A stretch of DNA of 64,000 bases, taken from Bacteroides timonensis. GTDB lineage: Bacteria; Bacteroidota; Bacteroidia; Bacteroidales; Bacteroidaceae. Numbering within the stretch: the stretch's first letter is position 1; each line of letters starts with the position of its first letter. The DNA lies in the NCBI RefSeq assembly GCF_000513195.1, contig NZ_CBVI010000024.1, positions 25,362 through 89,361 of the forward strand, written 5' to 3'. Both the position numbers and the translations under genes were made by a program. This document shows, in pieces, positions 9,034 through 15,981 of the stretch. The notes beneath the pieces are model-generated. The model was not told the DNA's origin and made no database searches. It worked only from the letters and a program-made list of their open reading frames with translations.

Positions 9034-9052
9034 ACATTTGACGGAGTAGATA
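9007..9052. repeat. Imperfect palindrome at the tail-to-tail junction of two hsdS cassettes
   Basis: The two converging reading frames both end in codons for RQMFI, so the junction reads almost the same on both strands. The outer 11 bases (9007-9017 and 9042-9052) are perfect complements. Its core, 9019-9040, recurs exactly as a direct repeat at 11640-11661. Confidence 0.85.
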
Positions 9053-9669
9053 CTTCTTTTGTGAAGAATATAAATCACAAAGCATATTGCTTTCTATCAA
9101 AGAATCTAATGATGTGAGAAGTTTTGTACAATGATTCATCGTTGATTTTTCTGGGATTGGAAACGACATACTAAGTATATCTTCACCATTAAGATTCGCT
9201 ATAGCCCCATTACCGCCTTGCAGAGAATTCAATATATATCTACGGTATCTGTTAGTTTGAAATAACCATTTCACAATAGGTTCTTTGGAACGATAGATAC
9301 CGCAAAAAGCACCAACCGTAATAGGGGATAAGCACTCTCTATCATAATAAGATGATTTACCAACTAAAGAAGAACTACCATTTGCCATGCAAATAACAAT
9401 ATCTCCACTTTGTAATTGTTGTTCGGCAGACATTTGCTTGCGCACAAACACAACGTCATTATTATAATCAAGTGAACTTCCGTTGACAATATTGTTAGAC
9501 CGACAAGTATGCCATCTTCTTCAATAACATCATTACTACTGTATGTTAACCCACGAATATATGAGCCTACATCTCTAAGTAACATTTCATTAGAACGAAT
9601 ACTACTTAATAGACTTTCAATAATTGCAGATGCGCAATCCCTAATTTGATTCGAAAATGCAGATACAAG
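9026..9669 (-). pseudogene. hsdS: Frameshifted hsdS half-cassette (second recognition domain)
   Basis: Read on the minus strand, the open frame runs from 9669 through IIESLLSSIRSNEMLLRDVG and GLTYSSNDVIEEDGILV. It then has to change frame near 9500 to continue as RSNNIVNGSSLDYNNDVVFV and on to SSQKKYLLRQMFI. The two frames differ by one base (modulo three), so part of the usual ILVxRSNNI motif has been lost. The cassette contains only a short linker helix and one recognition domain, with no first domain, no start and no visible copy of S1, S2 or S3. It is best read as a decaying donor cassette for the second recognition domain. A sequencing error at the frameshift cannot be excluded. Confidence 0.8.
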
Positions 9670-9733
9670 TCAAGCTAATCAGACGTTTTACGCCTAAAAT
9701 CATCGCATTTTTTGCGATATTATAAGGTCTCTC

Positions 9734-9764
9734 TTGTTGATACGACAATAATTGAGTATATTTG
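9734..9764 (+). promoter_or_regulatory. Promoter of the Fic gene, inside the invertible segment
   Basis: TTG (9734-9736), 20 bases, then TATATTTG (9757-9764) fits the Bacteroides -33/-7 promoter closely. Transcription would begin around 9770, which excludes a start codon at 9762 and favours the ATG at 9810. Confidence 0.65.
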
Positions 9765-9809
9765 CCGCAAATATTGCGACGTTATTCGTTGCTTAATGAC
9801 GCATCAGAT

Positions 9810-11099
9810 ATGTATATACACGAAAGAGACAATTGGACTACATTCCGTTGGAATGCGACTGAGCTAACGGCACTTCTTGAAGAAGTGAACCGCAAACAGG
9901 GTTTGTTGTATGGCAGGCTTGCCTCGCTTGGCTTTGATAGCAAATTAAAAGCGATGGCGGAAAATCTGACGTATGATGTAGTTTATTCGTCAGAAATAGA
10001 AGGAATACGATTGAATGTAGATGAAGTACGTTCATCCATTGCTCGAAAATTGGGTATAGAAAATATCAAACAGACAGCACCGTCGCACTACATAGATTCT
10101 GTTGTGGCAGTCATGCTTGATGCAGTAAAATATTACGACCAGTTGTTGACAAAAGAGAAAATTTGTGCATGGCAAGCAGCATTCTTTCCGACAGGTTTCA
10201 GTGAGGGGTCACAGATTGAAGTTGGACAGTATCGTACAAACGAGGAACATATAGTTTCCGGAATGTTCGGTCGCGAGAAAATCCATTATATTGCTCCCTC
10301 ACCGGAACGCGTAGACGAAGAAATGGCACATTTTCTTGATTGGTTCAACAGTCAGGAAAATATAAATTCAGTTATAAGGTCAGCCATTGCACATTTCTGG
10401 TTTGTTAGTATTCATCCATTTGAAGATGGTAACGGACGCTTGGCACGCATACTATCTGATATGTTGTTGGCCCGTGCAGATAAGAGTGAGTTCAGATTTT
10501 ATAATATCTCCTCTCAAATAAATAAAGATAAAAACCACTATTACGATATTTTAGAAAAAGCTCAACACAGCGATGGTGACATTACGGAATGGATATACTG
10601 GTATGCTAGTACGTTGTCGGTTGCACTTGACGAAGCGGAAAATATCGTCAGTACCATCTTGAACAAAAGTATCTTTTGGCAAAAGGCTTCTTCTGTACCA
10701 CTTAGCCAAAGACAGACCGATATGCTGAACCTGTTCCTTGATGGCTATGAAGCAAAGATAACTTCCAAAACTTGGGCATCATTAGCTAAATGTTCCAAAG
10801 ACACAGCTATACGAGATATTCAAGATCTTGTAGATAAAGAGATTCTTCGAGAAGATATTCCCGGAGCCAAACGACCGAGCTATTCCATTATATATGACCC
10901 AGAAGACATCACTGTCTTTTTTTCTGAAATCAGCATCGAGCAGCAAAATGGAAATCAATACATCAAAGCCCTCTATAAAGGCAAGTTAAAAGTGTGCGAA
11001 AGAATTTTGCCACTTGATGCAGAGCGATTTGAAAAAGGCGACCTTCCATTAGAGAACCTGCTTGCTAAGTATTGCTCATATCTGAGGATAAGTAAGTAA
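9810..11099 (+). CDS. Fic family protein (AMP-transferase type) with N-terminal DUF4172-like domain
   Basis: Numbered from the ATG at 9810, the protein has 429 residues. The Fic signature is complete as HPFEDGNGRLAR at 202-213, so it should transfer a nucleotide monophosphate (usually AMP) to hydroxyl side chains of a target protein. Residues ~1-80 resemble DUF4172 and contain SSEIEG (60-65), which fits the [S/T]xxxE[G/N] inhibitory-helix motif found N-terminal to the core in self-inhibited class II Fic proteins. A winged-helix-like C-terminal part (~290-370) is plausible. The frame also opens at a TTG at 9762, but that codon lies in the -7 box. The gene sits between two hsdS half-cassettes inside the segment that S1, S2 or both would invert. 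It has its own promoter, so it should be expressed in either orientation. Confidence 0.88.
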   Translation: MYIHERDNWTTFRWNATELTALLEEVNRKQGLLYGRLASLGFDSKLKAMAENLTYDVVYSSEIEGIRLNVDEVRSSIARKLGIENIKQTAPSHYIDSVVAVMLDAVKYYDQLLTKEKICAWQAAFFPTGFSEGSQIEVGQYRTNEEHIVSGMFGREKIHYIAPSPERVDEEMAHFLDWFNSQENINSVIRSAIAHFWFVSIHPFEDGNGRLARILSDMLLARADKSEFRFYNISSQINKDKNHYYDILEKAQHSDGDITEWIYWYASTLSVALDEAENIVSTILNKSIFWQKASSVPLSQRQTDMLNLFLDGYEAKITSKTWASLAKCSKDTAIRDIQDLVDKEILREDIPGAKRPSYSIIYDPEDITVFFSEISIEQQNGNQYIKALYKGKLKVCERILPLDAERFEKGDLPLENLLAKYCSYLRISK

Positions 11100-11112
11100 T
11101 TTGCATATTAAT

Positions 11113-11129
11113 AGTCCTTAATCAAGGGA
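11113..11129 (+). repeat. Inverted repeat S3, left copy (17 bp)
   Basis: These bases are the exact reverse complement of 12259-12275 and encode SLIKG of the inter-domain linker in the same frame in both cassettes. Inversion here (about 1.15 kb) would give the expressed gene a third alternative second recognition domain. Confidence 0.85.
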
Positions 11130-11183
11130 ATTGCACAGAGTATAGCGCACAGCAACAAGTTCAATGTACGCATAGCCGAATGT

Positions 11184-11654
11184 TTGGAATGCAGCTCTTC
11201 AACTTTGCAAGAAAGCGAAATTTGGGAGTCTGGTTATTATCCTGTGTATGGTGCTAATGGAATTGTTGGCTACCTTGACAACTATAATACTCAAAGTGAA
11301 GCTATTTATATTATCAAAGATGGTTCGGGAGTGGGAACTGTTTCTTATGTTACCGGCAAGTGTTCAGCAACAGGGACATTGAGTATCTTGCAAGCTAAAG
11401 AAGGTTATTCACTCCAATATCTTTATTATTTACTGAAAGTATTCAACTTTGAACCATATAAAACAGGGGTGGCAATACCTCACATATATTTCAAAGACTA
11501 TGGTAAAGCCAAAATCTTTTGTCCATCATATTCTGAGCAACTTAGATACGCCAAGCTATTATCTGTAATAGATAACAAACTATTGGCAGAACAGAATATT
11601 CTAACAAATTTTGGTTTGCAGAAGCAATACTTGCTCCGTCAGATGTTTATATGA
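11184..11654 (+). CDS. hsdS: Silent hsdS half-cassette (second recognition domain only)
   Basis: The annotated frame opens at a TTG, but coding resemblance begins earlier, at 11115. There SLIKGIAQSIAH matches the linker of the expressed hsdS and a TAG lies directly upstream. The body (YPVYGANGIVGYLDNYNTQSE through the ending QKQYLLRQMFI) is one complete target-recognition domain plus the C-terminal helix. It has no first recognition domain, start codon or promoter of its own, so it looks like a donor that can be joined to the expressed gene through repeat S3. It overlaps the end of the expressed hsdS by 8 bases, tail-to-tail. Confidence 0.85.
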   Translation: MECSSSTLQESEIWESGYYPVYGANGIVGYLDNYNTQSEAIYIIKDGSGVGTVSYVTGKCSATGTLSILQAKEGYSLQYLYYLLKVFNFEPYKTGVAIPHIYFKDYGKAKIFCPSYSEQLRYAKLLSVIDNKLLAEQNILTNFGLQKQYLLRQMFI

Positions 11655-11661
11655 ACATTTG
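11640..11661 (+). repeat. 22-bp direct repeat at the second hsdS tail junction
   Basis: This is identical, in the same orientation, to 9019-9040. The pair flanks the frameshifted half-cassette, the Fic gene and the other half-cassette (about 2.6 kb). Recombination between them would delete this block as a circle. The sequence also encodes the shared QMFI ending on both strands. Confidence 0.85.
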
Positions 11662-12807
11662 GCGAAGCAGATACTGCTTTTGAGTAGTATACTGTTCAAG
11701 CATTGACTTTTCGGTCTCTATTTTTATTGTTATCCTGCTCAATACTGAATAAATCCGCTTTTGATTATCTAACGAAGGCAACATAATGTTTGCTTTCTCA
11801 AAATCTGCCTTGCAAAGATTAAATCGTGTGCTTCCCTGTGCAAATGGGTATATGAATTTTCGGAACGGAGTTGAAGATACATAATATGAAAAATATGGAG
11901 AATAGGCAAGTTGCTCATTCTCAATATGAATACCAAAGCAAAAACTATTCAAATAAACGCTGTTTTTCCCTAAATAGACAGATCCAATACCAACTTCTTC
12001 TGGTGTTTCAGAAGATAGAGTAAACAATATGTCGCCATATTTGACAACATTCTGTTTTTCTCCATCGTTTATGCGAACATATTGATAGTCATTCTCATTT
12101 ATAAAATTGTTTGAATAGACATTCAGATATGTTATGAATGGTTTGCCTGCTCCAAAATCATCTGCTGATTTCCCCGATAATCCAGAATATGATTGTCCTA
12201 ATTCTGCAAATGATGTAGTTATTCCATTGCTATATTGCTTATATAATGAATCATTTAATCCCTTGATTAAGGACTCGTATTTCTCAATGATTTTGTTTTG
12301 GGTAGCAATTCGAGCATCAAGTAACGACAACATCGTTGCAATTTTATGCTGTTCTTCTTTTGAAGGTAAATTGATTCTTAGTTTGAGCAGTTTATTAACT
12401 GCTAATCCTGGTTGCGCGGATTGATCAGAATATTGACCTAAATTCATATTAAGAAGCAAATACTGAAAGAAGCCGGTTACATTTTCAGTATTTGCTTGAA
12501 CAGCAATTGCATGTTCTGTTATATATGACTTTCCTTCTGCTATATTAATATTGCCACATAAAGCACCTTGTCGACCAATTAGGACGAAGAAACCGTCATG
12601 ATTAAATGTGCTTGTATATCCTCTTAGTCCGTTACCACCATAAACAGGATAAAGTCCTTCGCTCAAAATATTTTCAGCTTTAAGTCCCTTTCCACTCTTA
12701 AATTCAGAACAAGTTTCCGCGGCTGTAGTTTCCTTCCACTCCCCAGTAAACCCCGGAAATCTCAAAATTGGAACATTGAGGCTTTTATTGTTGTTAGTAT
12801 TTGCCAT
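11647..12807 (-). CDS. hsdS: Type I restriction-modification specificity subunit HsdS (expressed copy)
   Basis: The 386-residue specificity subunit chooses the bipartite DNA target of the HsdR-HsdM-HsdS complex. Domain 1 spans ~24-155, the central coiled helix LLDARIATQNKIIEKYESLI ~162-182, domain 2 ~200-350, and it ends QKQYLLRQMFI. It is the only copy with an ATG start, at 12807, outside repeat S1. Its start lies 2 bases after the stop of the ORF6N gene, so it is the last gene of the hsd operon. It contains right-hand copies of S1, S2 and S3, making it the expression site of the shuffling system. TRD1 (YPVYGGNGLRGYTSTFNHDG) resembles the second domain of the 11184-11654 cassette in its opening motif. 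Confidence 0.93.
   Translation of the reverse strand: MANTNNNKSLNVPILRFPGFTGEWKETTAAETCSEFKSGKGLKAENILSEGLYPVYGGNGLRGYTSTFNHDGFFVLIGRQGALCGNINIAEGKSYITEHAIAVQANTENVTGFFQYLLLNMNLGQYSDQSAQPGLAVNKLLKLRINLPSKEEQHKIATMLSLLDARIATQNKIIEKYESLIKGLNDSLYKQYSNGITTSFAELGQSYSGLSGKSADDFGAGKPFITYLNVYSNNFINENDYQYVRINDGEKQNVVKYGDILFTLSSETPEEVGIGSVYLGKNSVYLNSFCFGIHIENEQLAYSPYFSYYVSSTPFRKFIYPFAQGSTRFNLCKADFEKANIMLPSLDNQKRIYSVLSRITIKIETEKSMLEQYTTQKQYLLRQMFI
12259..12275 (-). repeat. Inverted repeat S3, right copy (17 bp)
   Basis: This is the exact reverse complement of 11113-11129, in the linker of the expressed hsdS just after S2. Confidence 0.85.
12283..12312 (-). repeat. Inverted repeat S2, right copy (30 bp)
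   Basis: This is the exact reverse complement of 8437-8466, encoding the central RIATQNKIIE helix of the expressed hsdS. Confidence 0.92.
12735..12774 (-). repeat. Inverted repeat S1, right copy (40 bp)
   Basis: This is the exact reverse complement of 7912-7951, encoding LRFPGFTGEW near the N-terminus of the expressed hsdS and leaving the start codon outside the invertible segment. Confidence 0.93.
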
Positions 12808-12809
12808 AA

Positions 12810-13751
12810 TTAGTGCCTTCCATTTATACGATTAATAATTTCGTTGGCTGTAATATCTTTCATCAACGTAAAGCCAAACCATTCCTTGCCTAAATCCTTG
12901 ATGGATGCACCGATATGATAGACTTCATCATCTATAATCAGGAAACGGTCGTGGGCTTGACGAAAGACATTTGCGGTGATAGGCGGATATTGAGCATTGT
13001 GGCGGTTTATATCCAGTTGCAGTTGAGGGCTGATTTGTTGTGTGTAGATTGTTGCAACAATACCATTATCCCTTTTATCAAGCATGGTCAACACTGTTTC
13101 GTCCACATAGTTGTCTATGAGAACAATGGAAGTCTTAGCTTTCTTAATTAAATCAGATACAAACATATACGCATCAAATACTTGACCATCAAAGAATATA
13201 CCTTGGCTTGTAGTTTCTTTCTCCTCGAATTTCTGGAATATCTCGTCTATGCGCTTGTCTGCTTCCTGTTGATGCTGTTGCATCTCCAGTTGGTGATACT
13301 CTATCATTTCAAGTCGTTGGAATACTTGGGCATTGTTCACAAGGAAACGACGCATTGCAACAAAAGCATCCATAATCTGAATACTTACAGATACGGCTGT
13401 TTCGCTACGAAGTACCGAAGATAACATCGCTACTCCTTGCTCAGTAAAGACATAAGGACATACCGAAGAATGCTTCAAGCTCTCGAATCGGTCACAATTT
13501 GCGACCAGTTCCTTTGTCTCGTCTTGGGATAACTGGAATCTGAAACGTTCAGGGAATCGCTCGATATTACGTTTAACCGCTTGATTAAGAACCTTAGTAT
13601 CTACGCCATAAAGCTCTGCTAAGTCTCTATCAATCATAACTTGAATGTTTCTAATTGATAGAATACGTCCTTCTATTTGGGTGACATTGCTTAACCGGTC
13701 ACAATTTGTGACCGGTTGCAAGCCATTTGTATGATTCATGCTTTCGTCCAT
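12810..13751 (-). CDS. ORF6N-domain protein with PLD-like C-terminal domain (RhuM-like)
   Basis: This 313-residue protein sits between hsdM (11-base gap) and hsdS (2-base gap), so it is translated within the hsd operon. Residues ~30-115 form an ORF6N DNA-binding domain (IRNIQVMIDRDLAELYGVDT; VFTEQGVAMLSSVLRS). Residues ~140-180 look coiled-coil, and ~187-300 resemble a phospholipase-D-like fold. In that fold the HxK motif reads HDR (267-269, HDRFLIID) followed by GASIKDLG (281-288), so the usual lysine of the first motif is replaced and nuclease activity is uncertain. ORF6N/RhuM genes often accompany type I RM loci, but their role is not established; regulation of, or accessory nuclease action with, the RM complex are guesses. 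Confidence 0.82.
   Translation of the reverse strand: MDESMNHTNGLQPVTNCDRLSNVTQIEGRILSIRNIQVMIDRDLAELYGVDTKVLNQAVKRNIERFPERFRFQLSQDETKELVANCDRFESLKHSSVCPYVFTEQGVAMLSSVLRSETAVSVSIQIMDAFVAMRRFLVNNAQVFQRLEMIEYHQLEMQQHQQEADKRIDEIFQKFEEKETTSQGIFFDGQVFDAYMFVSDLIKKAKTSIVLIDNYVDETVLTMLDKRDNGIVATIYTQQISPQLQLDINRHNAQYPPITANVFRQAHDRFLIIDDEVYHIGASIKDLGKEWFGFTLMKDITANEIINRINGRH
13693..13717. repeat. Perfect 25-bp palindrome in the start of the ORF6N gene
   Basis: Twelve-base arms (13693-13704 and 13706-13717) flank a single central T. The palindrome overlaps codons for VTNCDRL near the N-terminus. A degenerate second copy lies at about 13488-13510, over codons for VANCDRF. It could be an operator for an autoregulating DNA-binding protein or simply a by-product of a repeated peptide motif. 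Confidence 0.7.
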
Positions 13752-13762
13752 GTCTATTTAAA

Positions 13763-15319
13763 TTAATCTACCAATCCCAATTCTTTCAAGTAACCTTCAA
13801 TCTCAACATCAAGCTCTGCGCGTTTGGCTTCAAGATCTTTTATTTCAGCCATTACAGCTTTAATGTCTATAGGTTCTTCTTCTTCAAAGGTATCAACATA
13901 GCGAGGTATATTAAGATTATAGTCATTGTCTGCTATTTCTTGCATAGTGGCTAGATGGCTATATTTCTCTATCTCTGTACGATTACGATAGGTATCTATA
14001 ATTTTCCGAATGTGCTCCGGACGGAGTTTGTTTTGTGTCTTGACTTTTTCAAACTCTTTGCTTGCATCAATAAACAGGATATTATCGTCTTCCTTACGGC
14101 ATTTCTTCATTACAAGAATACATGTAGGAATACTTGTTCCATAGAATATGTTGGCAGGCAGACCAATAATGGCGTCAATATAATTTTTCTTTTCAATAAG
14201 GAAACGACGGATAACTCCTTCTGCATTTCCACGGAACAGAACACCATGAGGTGCAACACAAGCCATTGTACCACCATCAGTCAAGTGATATACCATGTGA
14301 AGTATGAAAGCGTAATCGGCAGTTTTTTTAGGTGCGAGGCGACCTGCTTTGCTGAAGCGATCGTCATTATTGAATTTTTCCTCGGATGCACTCCATTCCG
14401 CTGAAAAAGGAGGATTTGCTACAACTGCATCGAATTGAGTTTCACCAAAGGCGTCAGCTTCAAGAGTGTCACCATTTTCAATCTTGAAATTGCTAAACTT
14501 GATGCCATGAAGTAACATATTCATGCGAGCCAAGTTGTAAGTTGTAGGATTCTTCTCTTGACCATAGATTTCTGCTGCATTACCAGTATGAGCCGCACGA
14601 ATTAGCAAAGAGCCACTTCCGCAAGTAGGGTCATAGACATTACGCAAACGGTCTTGTCCTGTAGTAACAATTTCAGCCAATATCTGACTAACTTCCTGTG
14701 GAGTGTAGAACTCGCCAGCCTTTTTGCCGGCACCAGCTGCAAATTGACCTATCATGTATTCATAGGCATCACCAAGCACATCAATCTGTGTGGCTGCATC
14801 TGCACTAAACTCTATTTCATTAAGCGCAATAAGAACATTGCTAATCAATTGATTCTTATCATCAGAACTCTTTCCTAGTTTAGGAGAAGCTAAGTCAATA
14901 TCAGAGAACAGACCACCAAAGTCTTCTTCACTTTCATGACCAAGTGTACTATCCTCGATACGTTTCAATGAGCGTTCAAGATTAGGAAGAATATTCTCTT
15001 TTCGGTTTATTCCTTCAATAATTGAAGAAAACAGATAGTTTGGTTCTACGAAATAACCGATATTTTCCAAACATTCTTTCTTCACATCTTCTTGTAATTC
15101 AATAGAATCGCTATCTGTATGTTGCCATAATTGTTTAAATGTTATTTCGTCATCCTCTAATGCCTTATCAGCAAACGTTTCGATTTTTTCTGATAGATAT
15201 TTGTAGAAAATAAAGCCAAGCGTGAAATACATAAAGTCACTAGCTGACATATTTCCACGCAAGTTATTTGCTACCGCCCACAATTGGGTACGGAGTTTCT
15301 GTTGTAATTCTTCGCTCAT
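13763..15319 (-). CDS. hsdM: Type I restriction-modification DNA methyltransferase subunit HsdM
   Basis: This 518-residue adenine-N6 methyltransferase subunit has the HsdM N-terminal helical domain (~8-150). The AdoMet motif is at 230-239 (DPTCGSGSLL) and the catalytic NPPF at 302-305 (VVANPPFSAEW). The C-terminal ~60 residues are charged and helical, as expected for contact with HsdS. With two HsdM and one HsdS it would form the modification enzyme, and HsdR is added for cleavage. It starts 4 bases downstream of the peptidase-like gene and is followed by the ORF6N gene, all in one operon. Motifs and length are intact, so methylation should be active. Confidence 0.95.
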   Translation of the reverse strand: MSEELQQKLRTQLWAVANNLRGNMSASDFMYFTLGFIFYKYLSEKIETFADKALEDDEITFKQLWQHTDSDSIELQEDVKKECLENIGYFVEPNYLFSSIIEGINRKENILPNLERSLKRIEDSTLGHESEEDFGGLFSDIDLASPKLGKSSDDKNQLISNVLIALNEIEFSADAATQIDVLGDAYEYMIGQFAAGAGKKAGEFYTPQEVSQILAEIVTTGQDRLRNVYDPTCGSGSLLIRAAHTGNAAEIYGQEKNPTTYNLARMNMLLHGIKFSNFKIENGDTLEADAFGETQFDAVVANPPFSAEWSASEEKFNNDDRFSKAGRLAPKKTADYAFILHMVYHLTDGGTMACVAPHGVLFRGNAEGVIRRFLIEKKNYIDAIIGLPANIFYGTSIPTCILVMKKCRKEDDNILFIDASKEFEKVKTQNKLRPEHIRKIIDTYRNRTEIEKYSHLATMQEIADNDYNLNIPRYVDTFEEEEPIDIKAVMAEIKDLEAKRAELDVEIEGYLKELGLVD

Positions 15320-15323
15320 TGTA

Positions 15324-15980
15324 TTATTTTCTTGTTATCAATAATGTTTCTGTTATTTTTATAGCTGGACAATTGTATGGATTTGATGTTAAGCACTGAT
15401 GCTTATATACACCTCGAAAAGAATTAAGTGCTATAACCATATTCCAATATGATGTAGGATTACAATCGTAACCAGGGTCAAGACAGAATATATTAAATAT
15501 TCCGTCTTCATTCTTCTCATATCCAATAGCTAAAACTGCATGAGCACCTCCTCCCTTATAATCTATACCAAGCATTATGGGAGAATCTAAATCTATTGTG
15601 TTTTGAATTTGCTCAATAAATCCATCTTTCAGATATTCCTTACTTTCGTCATCAAAACTTTCCGCTGATATAGATTCTATTGTCTTGCGGTTTAGCATCT
15701 TTTCTAATTGACTAAAATAGAAGCCATTTCTAACCAAGCCATATTTATCAAAGAAATTACAAAAAAGATTTTCAACTTCCGGTGTCTTTTTTAGAGTGTC
15801 ATACAAGTCATCTAACTGATTCCTTTTAATGACTTTCAGAATCATTAGATACATCATCAATGAATAAACGGAACAAGCTCCGTCAATATCACCTTGTTTA
15901 ATATGAATTGGGTTATCTGTCCGATTTTTAATACAGCAACCTTTTTCTGTAAGAAATAATGCTTCTATTATCTTTATCAT
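15324..15980 (-). CDS. Papain-like (C39-like) cysteine peptidase family protein inside the hsd operon
   Basis: I do not recognise a named family. With the ATG at 15980, one base from the hsdR stop, the protein has 218 residues; an upstream in-frame start at 16025 would overlap hsdR. It shows the order expected of a papain-fold peptidase. Q29 and C36 are in KQGDIDGACSVYSLMMYL, H147 is in GGGAHAVLAIGYE, and D168 is in IFCLDPG. The Gln-to-Cys spacing of 7 residues and the small residues before His resemble C39-like and papain-like enzymes. There is no signal peptide or ATP-binding domain, so it is probably cytosolic. Placement between hsdR and hsdM with near-zero gaps suggests a function tied to the RM enzyme, for example processing or turnover of a subunit or an abortive-type effector. 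That role is inference only. Confidence 0.62.
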   Translation of the reverse strand: MIKIIEALFLTEKGCCIKNRTDNPIHIKQGDIDGACSVYSLMMYLMILKVIKRNQLDDLYDTLKKTPEVENLFCNFFDKYGLVRNGFYFSQLEKMLNRKTIESISAESFDDESKEYLKDGFIEQIQNTIDLDSPIMLGIDYKGGGAHAVLAIGYEKNEDGIFNIFCLDPGYDCNPTSYWNMVIALNSFRGVYKHQCLTSNPYNCPAIKITETLLITRK

Positions 15981-15981
15981 A

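Noticed and set aside
9762..9809. TTG start for the Fic gene at 9762
   Set aside because: The codon lies inside the -7 promoter box, so it would precede the transcription start; the ATG at 9810 fits the domain.
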